Positions 7,694-15,950 of a stretch of DNA of 64,000 nt are shown one piece after another. Source of the DNA: a virus; IMG/VR virus record IMGVR_UViG_3300009151_000057, positions 1-64,000 of that record; one strand, written 5' to 3'. The translations under genes and the position numbers were made by a program. Positions within the stretch are counted from its first letter, which is position 1. Every line of letters starts with the position of its first letter. The notes beneath the pieces are model-generated. The model saw nothing but the letters and a program-made list of their open reading frames with translations, had not been told where the DNA came from and ran no database searches.

Positions 7694-8256
7694 ATAAACC
7701 TTTTAGATTACCTTCTGGATCTAAAAAGAAATTTGGAGTTTATGTAAAAAACGATAAAGGAAATGTCGTTATGGTCAAGTTTGGAGATCCAAACATGACT
7801 ATAAAAAGAGATAATCCTGAGCGTAGAAAAGCTTATAGAGCAAGACATGGTTGCGACAACCCTGGTCCAAAATGGAAGGCTAATTATTGGTCATGTAAAA
7901 ACTGGAGCAAGACTCCAGTTAGCAAAATAACATCTTCAGAAACATTTTCGCAATCACTCTCTCAAAATTGCAGATGTGGATGCGAGAGTGCAACTTGCCA
8001 AGAAAAAGATATAACCGATTTAATTGAAATTGAAGGTGCAAAAAAGGGTCTTTGGGATAATATAAGAGAAAAGAAACAAAGAATGGGTAAAAAATATAAA
8101 CCTGCAAAACCAGGCTCTGAAGATTACCCAGAAAAAGAAGCTTACAAAAAAGCCCAAGCAGAAGAATATGACTGGGATGGAGAACAAGAATTTAATCAAG
8201 AAGAATTTTTATTGTTGGATCCATCTTTAGCTAACGTAGAAATTATAGAAGATTAA
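7675..8256 (+). CDS. Conserved phage domain, expressed by frameshift from the upstream gene
   Basis: This frame opens right after a TAA at 7672-7674. The first ATG is 7771, but recognisable domain sequence begins upstream of it (LNKPFRLPSGSKKKFGVYVK), so no normal start codon covers the whole domain. The following GDPNMTIKRDNPERRKAYRA, then RHGCDNPGP and YWSCKNW, is a block I recognise from many phage structural or maturation proteins. A Cys cluster (CRCGCESATC) and a second block (GLWDNIREKKQRMGKKYKPA, then DYPEKEAYKKAQ) also recur in phage proteins of unknown function. An acidic tail ends the protein. Boundaries follow the -1 reading; translation of 7771-8256 alone is the alternative. Confidence 0.65.
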   Translation, partial: KKSKTLNKPFRLPSGSKKKFGVYVKNDKGNVVMVKFGDPNMTIKRDNPERRKAYRARHGCDNPGPKWKANYWSCKNWSKTPVSKITSSETFSQSLSQNCRCGCESATCQEKDITDLIEIEGAKKGLWDNIREKKQRMGKKYKPAKPGSEDYPEKEAYKKAQAEEYDWDGEQEFNQEEFLLLDPSLANVEIIED

Positions 8257-8268
8257 GTTATTATTTGA

Positions 8269-9045
8269 GTGATTTCCATTTATCATTCAGCTTTTAATTT
8301 AAATAAACATGGATTTGTTGGATGGCAGGACTGCTTAGGCAAGTCCTGCCATTTTGCTGACGAGGTTGTGGTTGCAATAAACACATCGGAAGATGATACG
8401 GAAAACAGTATAAGAAAAATTCTAGCAAAAGAAGCAAAGTCTTATCAGATTATAAATACATCTTTTGATTACAAAGATCCTTGGTTAGATGGCAAAATTA
8501 AAAATGCCGCGTTGCAAAAATGCACACAAGAATTTAAAATTCAATTAGATCTTGACGAGTACATTCCTATTGCACAAAGGAGCTTATGGAATAACTTGTG
8601 TTTTAGATTAAAATTTAATTCTGATATTCAATGCGTCGCTGTACCATCAGTAGATCTTTACAAAGATTTTCAGCATTTTAAATCAATAAATCACAAACAA
8701 TATCTCAATAAAGGCATTGCCTATAGAGCGCCTCAAATTGCCGCTAGAAAATCAGATGGAACCATCAATACATTAATGAGTGATGGCTGTGACCTTGTTG
8801 ATGAAAATGGAAATTTTATTCCTACACAAGGACTAGATAATAGACTAGAAGCATTAGAATCAAATCAAATTCCATTTGTAGTTCATATTGGATACGTTGA
8901 TTTAAATTCTAGATTAAAAAGAAATCATGAATTCTGGAATGAACATTGGTATGTAGAAGGAGGAGGGCAATCTCCAGCTCATAAAATTCACATGGAAGAA
9001 AAAGATTTTGATTATGAAATTTTCGAACACAAATTAAATTTATGA
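8269..9045 (+). CDS. Glycosyltransferase, GT-A/GT2-like
   Basis: A 258-residue protein with a GTG start. Its opening (ISIYHSAFNLNKHGFVGWQD) and DEVVVAINTSEDDT are like GT2 enzymes that begin with a nucleotide-binding strand. The segment QLDLDEYIP provides a DxD-like metal site near residue 95, and a later Trp/His-rich segment (NHEFWNEHWYVEGGG) could hold the catalytic base. Donor and acceptor are unknown. Its stop overlaps the methyltransferase start by 4 bases (ATGA), so the two are translationally coupled. It begins a run of sugar-related genes reaching 13753. Confidence 0.65.
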   Translation: MISIYHSAFNLNKHGFVGWQDCLGKSCHFADEVVVAINTSEDDTENSIRKILAKEAKSYQIINTSFDYKDPWLDGKIKNAALQKCTQEFKIQLDLDEYIPIAQRSLWNNLCFRLKFNSDIQCVAVPSVDLYKDFQHFKSINHKQYLNKGIAYRAPQIAARKSDGTINTLMSDGCDLVDENGNFIPTQGLDNRLEALESNQIPFVVHIGYVDLNSRLKRNHEFWNEHWYVEGGGQSPAHKIHMEEKDFDYEIFEHKLNL

Positions 9046-9596
9046 AACAACATTTTTTTGAAAAAGTAGAAGGATGGTTTTCCTATCCGCAATTATATGC
9101 TTATGCAGTTCATAGTTTCCCATATGGAAAATTTGTAGAAATAGGAACTTGGCTTGGTCAAAGTGCAGTATTTATGGCTGTAGAAATAGCAAACTCAAAA
9201 AAGAATATTGATTTCTTTTGTGTCGATACTTGGAAAGGCAGTGAAGAACACATGGACGACCAAAGAGTTGTTGAAGATAAATTATACGAAACTTTCTTAG
9301 AAAATATTAAACCAATTAGCGAATACATAATCCCAATGCGACTAAGATCCGATCAAGCGGCAAGTCACTTTAAAGATGAATCTTTAGACTTTGTATTTAT
9401 TGACGCAAATCATGAATACGAAGAAGTAAAAAAAGATATTGAATTGTGGTATCCCAAAGTAAAAAAGGGCGGTATTTTTGCTGGCCACGATTATAGCGAT
9501 ACTTGGCAAGGAGTTGTTCAAGCAGTAAACGAGTGGTCACAAAAAAACAATATACAAGTATCAACAGCAGAACTTTGTTGGATAACAAGAAAATGA
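9042..9596 (+). CDS. SAM-dependent methyltransferase (Methyltransf_24-like)
   Basis: A 184-residue class I methyltransferase fold. Motif I is FVEIGTWLGQSAVFMA (residues about 32-47), an acidic motif II sits in FFCVDTWKGS, and DFVFIDANHEYEEVKKDI then PKVKKGGIFAGHDY match the Methyltransf_24 family often found in sugar clusters. It probably methylates a sugar or glycan made by the neighbouring genes (context inference). It overlaps the preceding glycosyltransferase by 4 bases and the next gene by 4. Confidence 0.85.
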   Translation: MKQHFFEKVEGWFSYPQLYAYAVHSFPYGKFVEIGTWLGQSAVFMAVEIANSKKNIDFFCVDTWKGSEEHMDDQRVVEDKLYETFLENIKPISEYIIPMRLRSDQAASHFKDESLDFVFIDANHEYEEVKKDIELWYPKVKKGGIFAGHDYSDTWQGVVQAVNEWSQKNNIQVSTAELCWITRK

Positions 9597-10435
9597 AAAT
9601 AGGAATTATAATGTATGGTGGAATTGGAGATCATCTATTAGCTAATAGATTTGTTCCAGCCGTTATAGATGAATACTCGCCTAATGAAATAGATATAATT
9701 AGACCTTATTTAAATAATGTAGATGAACATATAGGTAAAAACTATCCATTATTTATTCAGGAAAGTTTTAACTTTTATAATAAAGTTATTTATGTAAAAA
9801 AAACCAAGAGTACGCATCAAGATATTTGGATAGACATGCAACAAACAACAAATGAATTTGATGAATTTGTTAATTATAATAAGGTTTATAATTTTGTTCC
9901 AGACACCATGTTATGGCCAAACTATACAGATTTACCATTGGCAAAATATTATAAACATTTTCCTCGGCCAAATATTACATTACAAAATAACAAAAAAGAT
10001 TACGTGTTTTTCTTTCCAACCGCGAGAGAGAATCAACACGAAATGCATAAAATACCAAAAGAAAAAGCAAGACAAATTGTTTCGTTTTCAAAAACAAATA
10101 ATATAAAACTAGTGTGTCCAGTTGCTTCAGATAATACTTTTTTAATAAATTATTGTAATGATATAGGTTTAGATATTTTTTATTGTGAATTAAATGAACT
10201 TTGGGAATTTTCTAAAAATTGTAAAGCAGTAATTTCTTGCGATAGTGGACCAAGATTTTTTCCATTACATTTTGGAAAACCAGAAATTATAATTACTAAT
10301 TTTTTTGATGATGATTTTTTGGTTAGATGGTTATTAAATCCAAATTGGGTAATGCCAATGGAATCTACCATAGAACAGATTTTTGAAAGATTAAATATTT
10401 TATTAAATCCAATAAACCAATGTCTTTTACATTAG
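9593..10435 (+). CDS. Glycosyltransferase family 9-like (heptosyltransferase fold)
   Basis: A 280-residue protein starting MKIGIIMYGGIGDHLLANRF, the glycine-rich N-terminal loop of ADP-heptose:LPS heptosyltransferases. The C-terminal half has NCKAVISCDSGPRFFPLHFG and PEIIIT, the GT9 donor-binding region ('ad.vis.DSGp.h.a..lg.p.v'). The start was taken at 9593, where the family begins, not at an earlier ATG inside the methyltransferase gene. It overlaps its neighbours on both sides. It likely adds a sugar to a phage or host glycan. Confidence 0.7.
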   Translation: MKIGIIMYGGIGDHLLANRFVPAVIDEYSPNEIDIIRPYLNNVDEHIGKNYPLFIQESFNFYNKVIYVKKTKSTHQDIWIDMQQTTNEFDEFVNYNKVYNFVPDTMLWPNYTDLPLAKYYKHFPRPNITLQNNKKDYVFFFPTARENQHEMHKIPKEKARQIVSFSKTNNIKLVCPVASDNTFLINYCNDIGLDIFYCELNELWEFSKNCKAVISCDSGPRFFPLHFGKPEIIITNFFDDDFLVRWLLNPNWVMPMESTIEQIFERLNILLNPINQCLLH

Positions 10436-11196
10436 ATGTAGATTCGCTTTTTTTTAATAAAAAAATAGGTATAACTGGAAATGGTCCAGGTGGAATAGGA
10501 GATGCTTTAATAAAGAGTTCATTTCCAGAGAATTTCTATAAAAATTATAACAATAAAGTTATAGATTTAGATAAACATTGGATATACGATAGCAATCCTT
10601 ATGTTGTAAGGAATGAAGATCCAGAAATTATAATAGATTTTTATAGAGATCAATTAGTTATAATTGATATGGGTATTAGAATTTCACATAAATCTAATGC
10701 TGCAGAATTCTGCTGGAATTATAAAGTTCCAAATATATTTTTAAGACATCCAAGACTTTATATATTTGAAGATGAGCCTCAAATTTTAAATAGATTAGTA
10801 ATTCATGTAAAAGGCATTACAAATGGCTTAATGGCACAACATGTAATTGATCATATTCCATCAAATTATAAAAATTACGAAATAATTCAAATAGGAATGC
10901 CAAATGAACCTCAAGTAAAAAATTCAATAGATAAAAGAGGATTATCAAAGTTAGATACTATTAAAATAATTTCTTCTGCTGCTATTTATATAGGCGTAGA
11001 TAGTGGTTTTTATCATGCGGCAAACTGTTATCCCAGAGTTAGAAAAAAAATAGTTTTAAATTACGACGAAGAAAGATTGAATAAAATCATTCCATTAGAT
11101 ATCTCTAATAATTTTGAATGGCTTGATTTTAATACTGAATATTTTAATATATACCACAAAGATATTGGTATAACGAATAGTTTTTTAAAAATATGA
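10420..11196 (+). CDS. Glycosyltransferase family 9-like
   Basis: A 258-residue relative of the preceding protein. NGPGGIGDALIKSSFPENF is the N-terminal GT9 loop and IISSAAIYIGVDSGFYHAAN is the C-terminal 'DSG..H.A' signature. The middle section is short. It overlaps the previous gene by 16 bases and the next by 4. Two adjacent GT9 paralogues suggest sequential additions to one oligosaccharide (inference). Confidence 0.65.
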   Translation: MSFTLDVDSLFFNKKIGITGNGPGGIGDALIKSSFPENFYKNYNNKVIDLDKHWIYDSNPYVVRNEDPEIIIDFYRDQLVIIDMGIRISHKSNAAEFCWNYKVPNIFLRHPRLYIFEDEPQILNRLVIHVKGITNGLMAQHVIDHIPSNYKNYEIIQIGMPNEPQVKNSIDKRGLSKLDTIKIISSAAIYIGVDSGFYHAANCYPRVRKKIVLNYDEERLNKIIPLDISNNFEWLDFNTEYFNIYHKDIGITNSFLKI

Positions 11197-12332
11197 ACTG
11201 GCCATTAAATGTAAATAATTTTACTTTTCTAGATAAATTAAAAATATCTTTTTTTATTTTAAATCCAAACAGCAGGTGGACACAAGATAAAAAAGTAAAA
11301 CAATTTGAAGAAGAAATGGCTTCATTTATAGGAAGCAAATATGCAGTTTTTTGCTCTAGCGGTTCAACAGCTAACACAATGTTAGCAATGATGTTGAAAG
11401 ACAAAAATAAAGAAAAGAAAACTATTATTTTTCCATCCACAACGTGGACAACTTCTATTTCCCCTTTTATAAGAGAAGGGTTTGTGCCTAAATTCGTAGA
11501 TGTGAATCTTGATGATTTTTCATTTAATTACGATCAGCTAGAAGAAGTTTTAAAAACAAATGAAGATATAGCATGTATTTTCGCAACTAGTCTGTTAGGG
11601 TTTGTTCCAGATTTAAATAAATTAAAACAATTATCAGATAAATATTCTGTTAAATTGATGTTGGATAATTGCGAAAATACGTTTGGAAAATTTGAAGGTA
11701 AAAACGTATCTTCTTTTGCAACATCTACAACAAGTACATATTTTGGACATCAACTTCAAAGCATTGAGGGAGGATTTGTATTCACAAATTCAAAAGAGGA
11801 ATATGATTATTGTTTAATGTTAAGAAATCATGGCATGACAAGATCAGTCAGCGATTCAAATCAGTATAGAAATAATGACGTAGATGGAAGATTTGATTTT
11901 TATTGTTTAGGAAACAATTTTAGAAATACAGATTTAAATGCATTTATTGGACTTATTGATTTCTCAAAAAAGGAACGATATATAACAAAAAGAAAAAATA
12001 TTTACGACTTATTTTCTAGTAAATTAAATTCTAAATACATTTTGCCACATACATTTAATAATAGAGAAGCTAGTGCATTTAGTTTACCTATTATTTTTAA
12101 AAATTCACAAAAAAAGAAAGAAGCATTAAAATATTGTGACGATCAAGGAATTGAAACAAGGCCAATTATTTCTGGTAATTTGCTAAGGCAAACATGTTAC
12201 AAAGATTTTGCTTCTTACAAAAATTTTCCAATGAGCGAGCTTTTACATCAAAACGGTTTTTATGTTGGACTTCATGCAAAATTAACAGAAAAACAAGTAG
12301 AAGAATTAGTTAATTATTTAAATAATCTATAA
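11193..12332 (+). CDS. PLP-dependent sugar 3-dehydratase-like enzyme of the DegT/DnrJ/EryC1 family (His-type)
   Basis: A 379-residue DegT-family protein. Features: FCSSGSTANTMLAMMLKD (PLP phosphate region), LMLDNCENTFG with D158 to hold the pyridine nitrogen, and STYFGHQLQSIEGGFVFT where the PLP Lys should be. That Lys is replaced by His (H186), as in ColD (GDP-4-keto-6-deoxy-mannose 3-dehydratase) and RfbH. The enzyme is therefore probably a 3-deoxygenating dehydratase and not an aminotransferase. Its size (ColD is about 388 residues) and the GDP-mannose 4,6-dehydratase two genes downstream fit a GDP-3,6-dideoxyhexose route of the colitose type. No ColC-like final enzyme is seen here. Confidence 0.8.
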   Translation: MNWPLNVNNFTFLDKLKISFFILNPNSRWTQDKKVKQFEEEMASFIGSKYAVFCSSGSTANTMLAMMLKDKNKEKKTIIFPSTTWTTSISPFIREGFVPKFVDVNLDDFSFNYDQLEEVLKTNEDIACIFATSLLGFVPDLNKLKQLSDKYSVKLMLDNCENTFGKFEGKNVSSFATSTTSTYFGHQLQSIEGGFVFTNSKEEYDYCLMLRNHGMTRSVSDSNQYRNNDVDGRFDFYCLGNNFRNTDLNAFIGLIDFSKKERYITKRKNIYDLFSSKLNSKYILPHTFNNREASAFSLPIIFKNSQKKKEALKYCDDQGIETRPIISGNLLRQTCYKDFASYKNFPMSELLHQNGFYVGLHAKLTEKQVEELVNYLNNL

Positions 12333-12333
12333 T

Positions 12334-12690
12334 ATGTCAATAGAAAGAATAACAAAAATTAGCGAATTACTTTTAGAAGAAATTGCAGAAAGATTTGATA
12401 AAGAATCAATCAATTCAAATGATATTGAATTCAGCGAGAGCTTTGCCGAGATCTTAGATCGGTTTATTGTTTTACATATTAGAATGTGGAAACTAGAAGA
12501 CGCGATAGGAGAAGCGACTTCAAACGATGAAATTGCAGACTTAAAAAGAAAAGTTGATTACTGCTTTAAAGATAGAAGACCAAAGTTAACAAAAGCAATT
12601 AATTCTTTTCTAGATGTTTATGTTGACAAGAATCATGTCAAAAAATTCTCAGAAGAAAACGTAAAATTATATAAAGGTTTTAAAAATTAA
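12334..12690 (+). CDS. DUF4254-like helical protein
   Basis: A 118-residue all-helical protein. VLHIRMWKLEDAIGEATSND then EIADLKRKVDYCFKDRRPKL follows the DUF4254 pattern ('lh..n..LWh.Ed.ar....sd.eia..Kr.ID..Nq.R.d'). In bacteria that family often sits beside glycosyltransferase genes; its function is unknown. Here it lies between the 3-dehydratase and GDP-mannose dehydratase genes with 1-base gaps, consistent with a role in glycan assembly. Confidence 0.55.
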   Translation: MSIERITKISELLLEEIAERFDKESINSNDIEFSESFAEILDRFIVLHIRMWKLEDAIGEATSNDEIADLKRKVDYCFKDRRPKLTKAINSFLDVYVDKNHVKKFSEENVKLYKGFKN

Positions 12691-12691
12691 T

Positions 12692-13753
12692 ATGAAAAAA
12701 GTACTAATCACGGGCGTCACTGGACAAGATGGCAGCTTAATGGCAGACTATCTATTAGGTAATTTTAATGATATAGAAGTATATGGAACTCAAAGAAGAT
12801 TGAGTGTTCCCAACAGACAAAATATAAATCATCTATTATCACATCCAAAATTCAAATTGATTGAAATGGATGTGACGGATTCAGAAAGCATTAATTCTGT
12901 AGTTACAGAAGTTTTGCCAGATTATTTTATTAATTTTGCAGCAAATTCATTTGTTGGAAACAGTTGGAAAATGCCACTAAATCACATGCAGACAAATGCT
13001 ATTGGAGTTCTTCTTTGTTTAGAATCAATTAAAAATATTGCTCCTCTTTGTAGGTTTTATAATGCTGGAAGCTCAGAGCAATTTGGAGACGTTGATTATG
13101 CTCCACAAGATATTAAACATCCATTTAAACCAAGATCTCCATATGGAGTTTCAAAATGTACCGCCCATCATTTAGTAAAAGTATATAGAGAGTCTTATAA
13201 TATATTTGCTGTACAAGGTATTCTTTTCAATCATGAAGGAGTCAGAAGAGGTGAAGAATTTGTTACTAGAAAGATTACAAAAAATGTAGCAAGAATTTTA
13301 AAATCCTTAAAATCTCACAATGAAAAATTTGAACCTTTAGAACTTGGCAATATTTACAGCAAGAGAGATTGGAGCGATGCGGAAGATTTTGTTAAAGGTA
13401 TTTGGTTGATGATTAACCAAGATAAACCAAAAGACTTTGTATTATCTTCTAATGAAACTCATACAATTAAAGAATTTATACAATTAGCGTTTGAGTACGC
13501 AAAAATCAAAGGAGAATGGCACGGTGAAGGTGTAAACGAAAAATTTTTATTTAGAGATTACAATGGAGAATACAAATACTATGCAGATGATTGTCCATTG
13601 GTTAGGATAAATGAAAAGTTTTGTAGACCTGCTGAAGTAGAATTATTATTAGGCGATTCAAGTGAAGCGAGACAAGAGTTAGGATGGAATCCTGAGACAT
13701 CCTTTGAAAATCTTGTTAAAAAAATGGTTGCAATTGATATTGGCATGGTATAG
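12692..13753 (+). CDS. gmd: GDP-mannose 4,6-dehydratase
   Basis: A 353-residue extended short-chain dehydrogenase. The NADP-binding loop is GVTGQDG (G8, G11, G14). The active site shows SSEQFG (127-132) and Y151xxxK155 in PRSPYGVSK, and the GMD-specific stretch NHEGVRRGEEFVTRKIT follows. It turns GDP-D-mannose into GDP-4-keto-6-deoxy-D-mannose, precursor of GDP-fucose, perosamine, rhamnose and colitose. With the His-type dehydratase upstream the likely next step is 3-deoxygenation. The M6P-isomerase-like cupin at 56049 could act earlier in the same supply line. Confidence 0.93.
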   Translation: MKKVLITGVTGQDGSLMADYLLGNFNDIEVYGTQRRLSVPNRQNINHLLSHPKFKLIEMDVTDSESINSVVTEVLPDYFINFAANSFVGNSWKMPLNHMQTNAIGVLLCLESIKNIAPLCRFYNAGSSEQFGDVDYAPQDIKHPFKPRSPYGVSKCTAHHLVKVYRESYNIFAVQGILFNHEGVRRGEEFVTRKITKNVARILKSLKSHNEKFEPLELGNIYSKRDWSDAEDFVKGIWLMINQDKPKDFVLSSNETHTIKEFIQLAFEYAKIKGEWHGEGVNEKFLFRDYNGEYKYYADDCPLVRINEKFCRPAEVELLLGDSSEARQELGWNPETSFENLVKKMVAIDIGMV

Positions 13754-13762
13754 CATTTTGCG

Positions 13763-14113
13763 ATGCCACCTAAAAAGAAAGGATTGAACAAAAAATTAAT
13801 TTTAAAAAATCTGATTATTATACCAAGGGGTAGCAAGAGAGAAATTTACGCCAGAGAGATGAAATTGCTCAATGATTTGATTGCTAGATATTCAGAAGAT
13901 TTTATTTGTGTCTTGACATTGAAAGAAAAATATGATAGCATCGCTGTTATATTAAGTGAGTCTTATAAAAAAGAACTAGATCTAAAATTTAGTAATTTTA
14001 ATTATAAGATAGATATTAATAAATATGCTTTGCCCACCTTAACCGAAAAGGTTGGTGAAGATATTTGCATTTCGATAAAACCCAAAACAATTAAAAATTT
14101 TCTAAATGGCTAA
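13763..14113 (+). CDS. Unknown basic protein
   Basis: A 116-residue protein, starting MPPKKKGLNKKLILKNLIII. Strong positive charge at the N-terminus and a predicted alpha/beta pattern; no family recognised. It lies 9 bases after gmd and overlaps the recA start by 8 bases, so it may open the replication and recombination operon. Confidence 0.65.
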   Translation: MPPKKKGLNKKLILKNLIIIPRGSKREIYAREMKLLNDLIARYSEDFICVLTLKEKYDSIAVILSESYKKELDLKFSNFNYKIDINKYALPTLTEKVGEDICISIKPKTIKNFLNG

Positions 14114-15242
14114 ACAAGAAAAAACCGTAGTTACATCAAAAGACGTTCTTTCTACTTATTTAAAGGATAATAAAGAAGATCATTATAATTATGAAGAGGA
14201 CGTTCTTTACAAAGCATCCAGCGGATCTCTTCAATTAGATATTCAGCTAGGTGGTGGATTTGGTCCAGGTCTTCATAGATTTTGCGGCATTAATGAAGGT
14301 GGAAAGACTTCTGCTGCTTTAGAAGTTATGAAGAATTTTTTGCTTACAATTCCAAATGCAAAAGGCTTTTACATTAAAGCAGAAGGAAGACTTTCTGAAG
14401 AAATGAAAAAAAGATCTGGAGTTCCATTTACTACGAATCCAGAAAATTGGGAACTTGGCACTTGTTTTGTTTTTGAAAGTAATATTTATGAAACTGTAGT
14501 AGACGCAATGAGAAATCTTGTTGCAAAAAATGATGAAAAAATTAAATATTATTTTCTTCTTGACGCTGTAGACGGTTTAATTACGAAGGGGGATTTAGAT
14601 AAAACATTTGAAGACTCCAATAAGGTCGCTGGAGGCGCTGTAATAGCCGCCAACTTCATGAAGCGCATGTCTATCGCATTGGCGAAGAGAGGGCATATGG
14701 CGGTCTTTGTGTCGCAAGTTAGAGCAGATATTAAACTAGACCCTTATTCCAAGGCTCCAATTCGTCAAACATCAGCAACTGGAGGGAACGCTTTGTTGCA
14801 TTTTGCAAATTGGATTCTTGAATTTGAACCGAGATTTAATGGAGATTTAATTTTACAAGATTCTACAAATAAAAAAATAGACCTTGAAAAGAATCCTGTT
14901 ATTGGTCACTGGGCAAAAGTTACAGTCAAAAAATCGCCCAATGAAAAAACGAATCTTCAAATTCCATATCCAATTAGATATGGTAGGAAAAATGGAACTT
15001 CAATTTGGGTAGAGAAGGAATTGGTAGATCTACTTTACGCATGGGAATTCATGAATAGATCTGGAGCATGGGTGAAACCATCTGAAGATTTTATTGAATT
15101 AGTTAAAGACCTAAATATTGTAATTCCAGAAAGTTTTCAAGGCGAAAAGGCTTTATTTAAATTTATCGAAGAAAATCCAGAGTTGATTAAATTTTTAACT
15201 AATTATTTTAAGAATTCTATAAATGAAATTCAAAACTCTTGA
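14106..15242 (+). CDS. recA: RecA/UvsX-family recombinase
   Basis: A 378-residue protein with a RecA core. The Walker A is at 61-68 (GINEGGKT), and YYFLLDAVDGLITKGDLD supplies Walker B with its acidic follow-up. ALAKRGHMAVFVSQVRADIK and QTSATGGNALLHFANWILEF match the L1/L2 and 'G..al.f..s.r' region of RecA. The C-terminal domain resembles other phage recombinases more than host RecA. It forms filaments on single-stranded DNA for strand exchange. It overlaps the upstream gene by 8 bases and the downstream nuclease gene by 20. Confidence 0.9.
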   Translation: MAKQEKTVVTSKDVLSTYLKDNKEDHYNYEEDVLYKASSGSLQLDIQLGGGFGPGLHRFCGINEGGKTSAALEVMKNFLLTIPNAKGFYIKAEGRLSEEMKKRSGVPFTTNPENWELGTCFVFESNIYETVVDAMRNLVAKNDEKIKYYFLLDAVDGLITKGDLDKTFEDSNKVAGGAVIAANFMKRMSIALAKRGHMAVFVSQVRADIKLDPYSKAPIRQTSATGGNALLHFANWILEFEPRFNGDLILQDSTNKKIDLEKNPVIGHWAKVTVKKSPNEKTNLQIPYPIRYGRKNGTSIWVEKELVDLLYAWEFMNRSGAWVKPSEDFIELVKDLNIVIPESFQGEKALFKFIEENPELIKFLTNYFKNSINEIQNS

Positions 15243-15630
15243 TGGTAAAGAGAGGACTCTTAAAAATATAAAAAATTGCATTATTGATTGGGATGCAAAA
15301 AGCAGAAGTAAGTTTCAATTTTCAGTAAAGCAATTTTTAAAAACGTATTGGAAGGGAGATGTTGTTTTTGAAGAATTGAGAATAGTTGGAACTAGACTAT
15401 CTCTAGATCTTTATAACGCTAATAAGAAAGTTGCTATAGAAGTTCAAGGAGAGCAACATTTTAAATATGTTCCATTCTTTCATAATACACGGGGAAGTTA
15501 TTTAAAACAAATAAAAAGAGATGTAAAAAAGAATGAATTTTGTGAAATCAATGGAATTCATCTTGTAGAGATTTATCCAAATGATTTTTTATCTAAAGAG
15601 CTTTTTGAAAAATTTGGCGTTTATTTATAG
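15223..15630 (+). CDS. PD-(D/E)XK-type nuclease
   Basis: A 135-residue protein. RLSLDLYNANKKVAIEVQGE is the D-(x)n-ExQ/K core of a restriction-like nuclease, followed by GEQHFKY and a basic helix (LKQIKRDVKKNEFCEINGIH) ending LVEIYPNDF, a layout shared by very-short-patch and phage recombination endonucleases. The gene begins inside the recA end (20-base overlap), so it may process recombination intermediates. Exact specificity unknown. Confidence 0.7.
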   Translation: MKFKTLDGKERTLKNIKNCIIDWDAKSRSKFQFSVKQFLKTYWKGDVVFEELRIVGTRLSLDLYNANKKVAIEVQGEQHFKYVPFFHNTRGSYLKQIKRDVKKNEFCEINGIHLVEIYPNDFLSKELFEKFGVYL

Positions 15631-15642
15631 TGTAAATAAAAT

Positions 15643-15921
15643 ATGCCAAAGAAAAAACCGAAATTTTCAAAATTCGAAGTTCCAGAAGCATTTTTAGATA
15701 CTCTATATGAACTTACAGGAGGTAAAGATAATCATAAAGGGTACATTGTTTGTTTTATAGATGAAGAAGGAAACGGGCAAGTTAAAAGCAAATTTGATTC
15801 TCAAGCAACAGAGTTTGCTCTTTTGAAGTTTCTTGAAGTTTACTCTGAGAATAATTTAAATTCGCGTGAAATTCAAATATATCCAGATGAATTCTTTGGA
15901 GAAAGCGAAGAAGAGGATTGA
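15643..15921 (+). CDS. Unknown acidic protein
   Basis: A 92-residue protein with a basic N-terminus (MPKKKPKFSKFEVPEAF) and a strongly acidic C-terminus (DEFFGESEEED). No family recognised. A GTGTAAATA element lies just upstream of its ATG, resembling the GTG-TAannn -10 context seen before other genes. The promoter for dnaB overlaps its last codons. Confidence 0.6.
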   Translation: MPKKKPKFSKFEVPEAFLDTLYELTGGKDNHKGYIVCFIDEEGNGQVKSKFDSQATEFALLKFLEVYSENNLNSREIQIYPDEFFGESEEED

Positions 15922-15945
15922 CATTTGTTAACTGTATGCGATTAT
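15918..15945 (+). promoter_or_regulatory. Leaderless-type promoter for the dnaB operon
   Basis: TTGACA at 15918-15923, 16-base spacer, GATTAT at 15940-15945, 5 bases to ATG 15951. Confidence 0.55.
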
Positions 15946-15950
15946 AGGGC

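Noticed and set aside
11193-12332. Sugar aminotransferase
   Set aside because: The PLP-binding Lys is His (H186), as in ColD/RfbH dehydratases, so transamination by the usual route is unlikely.
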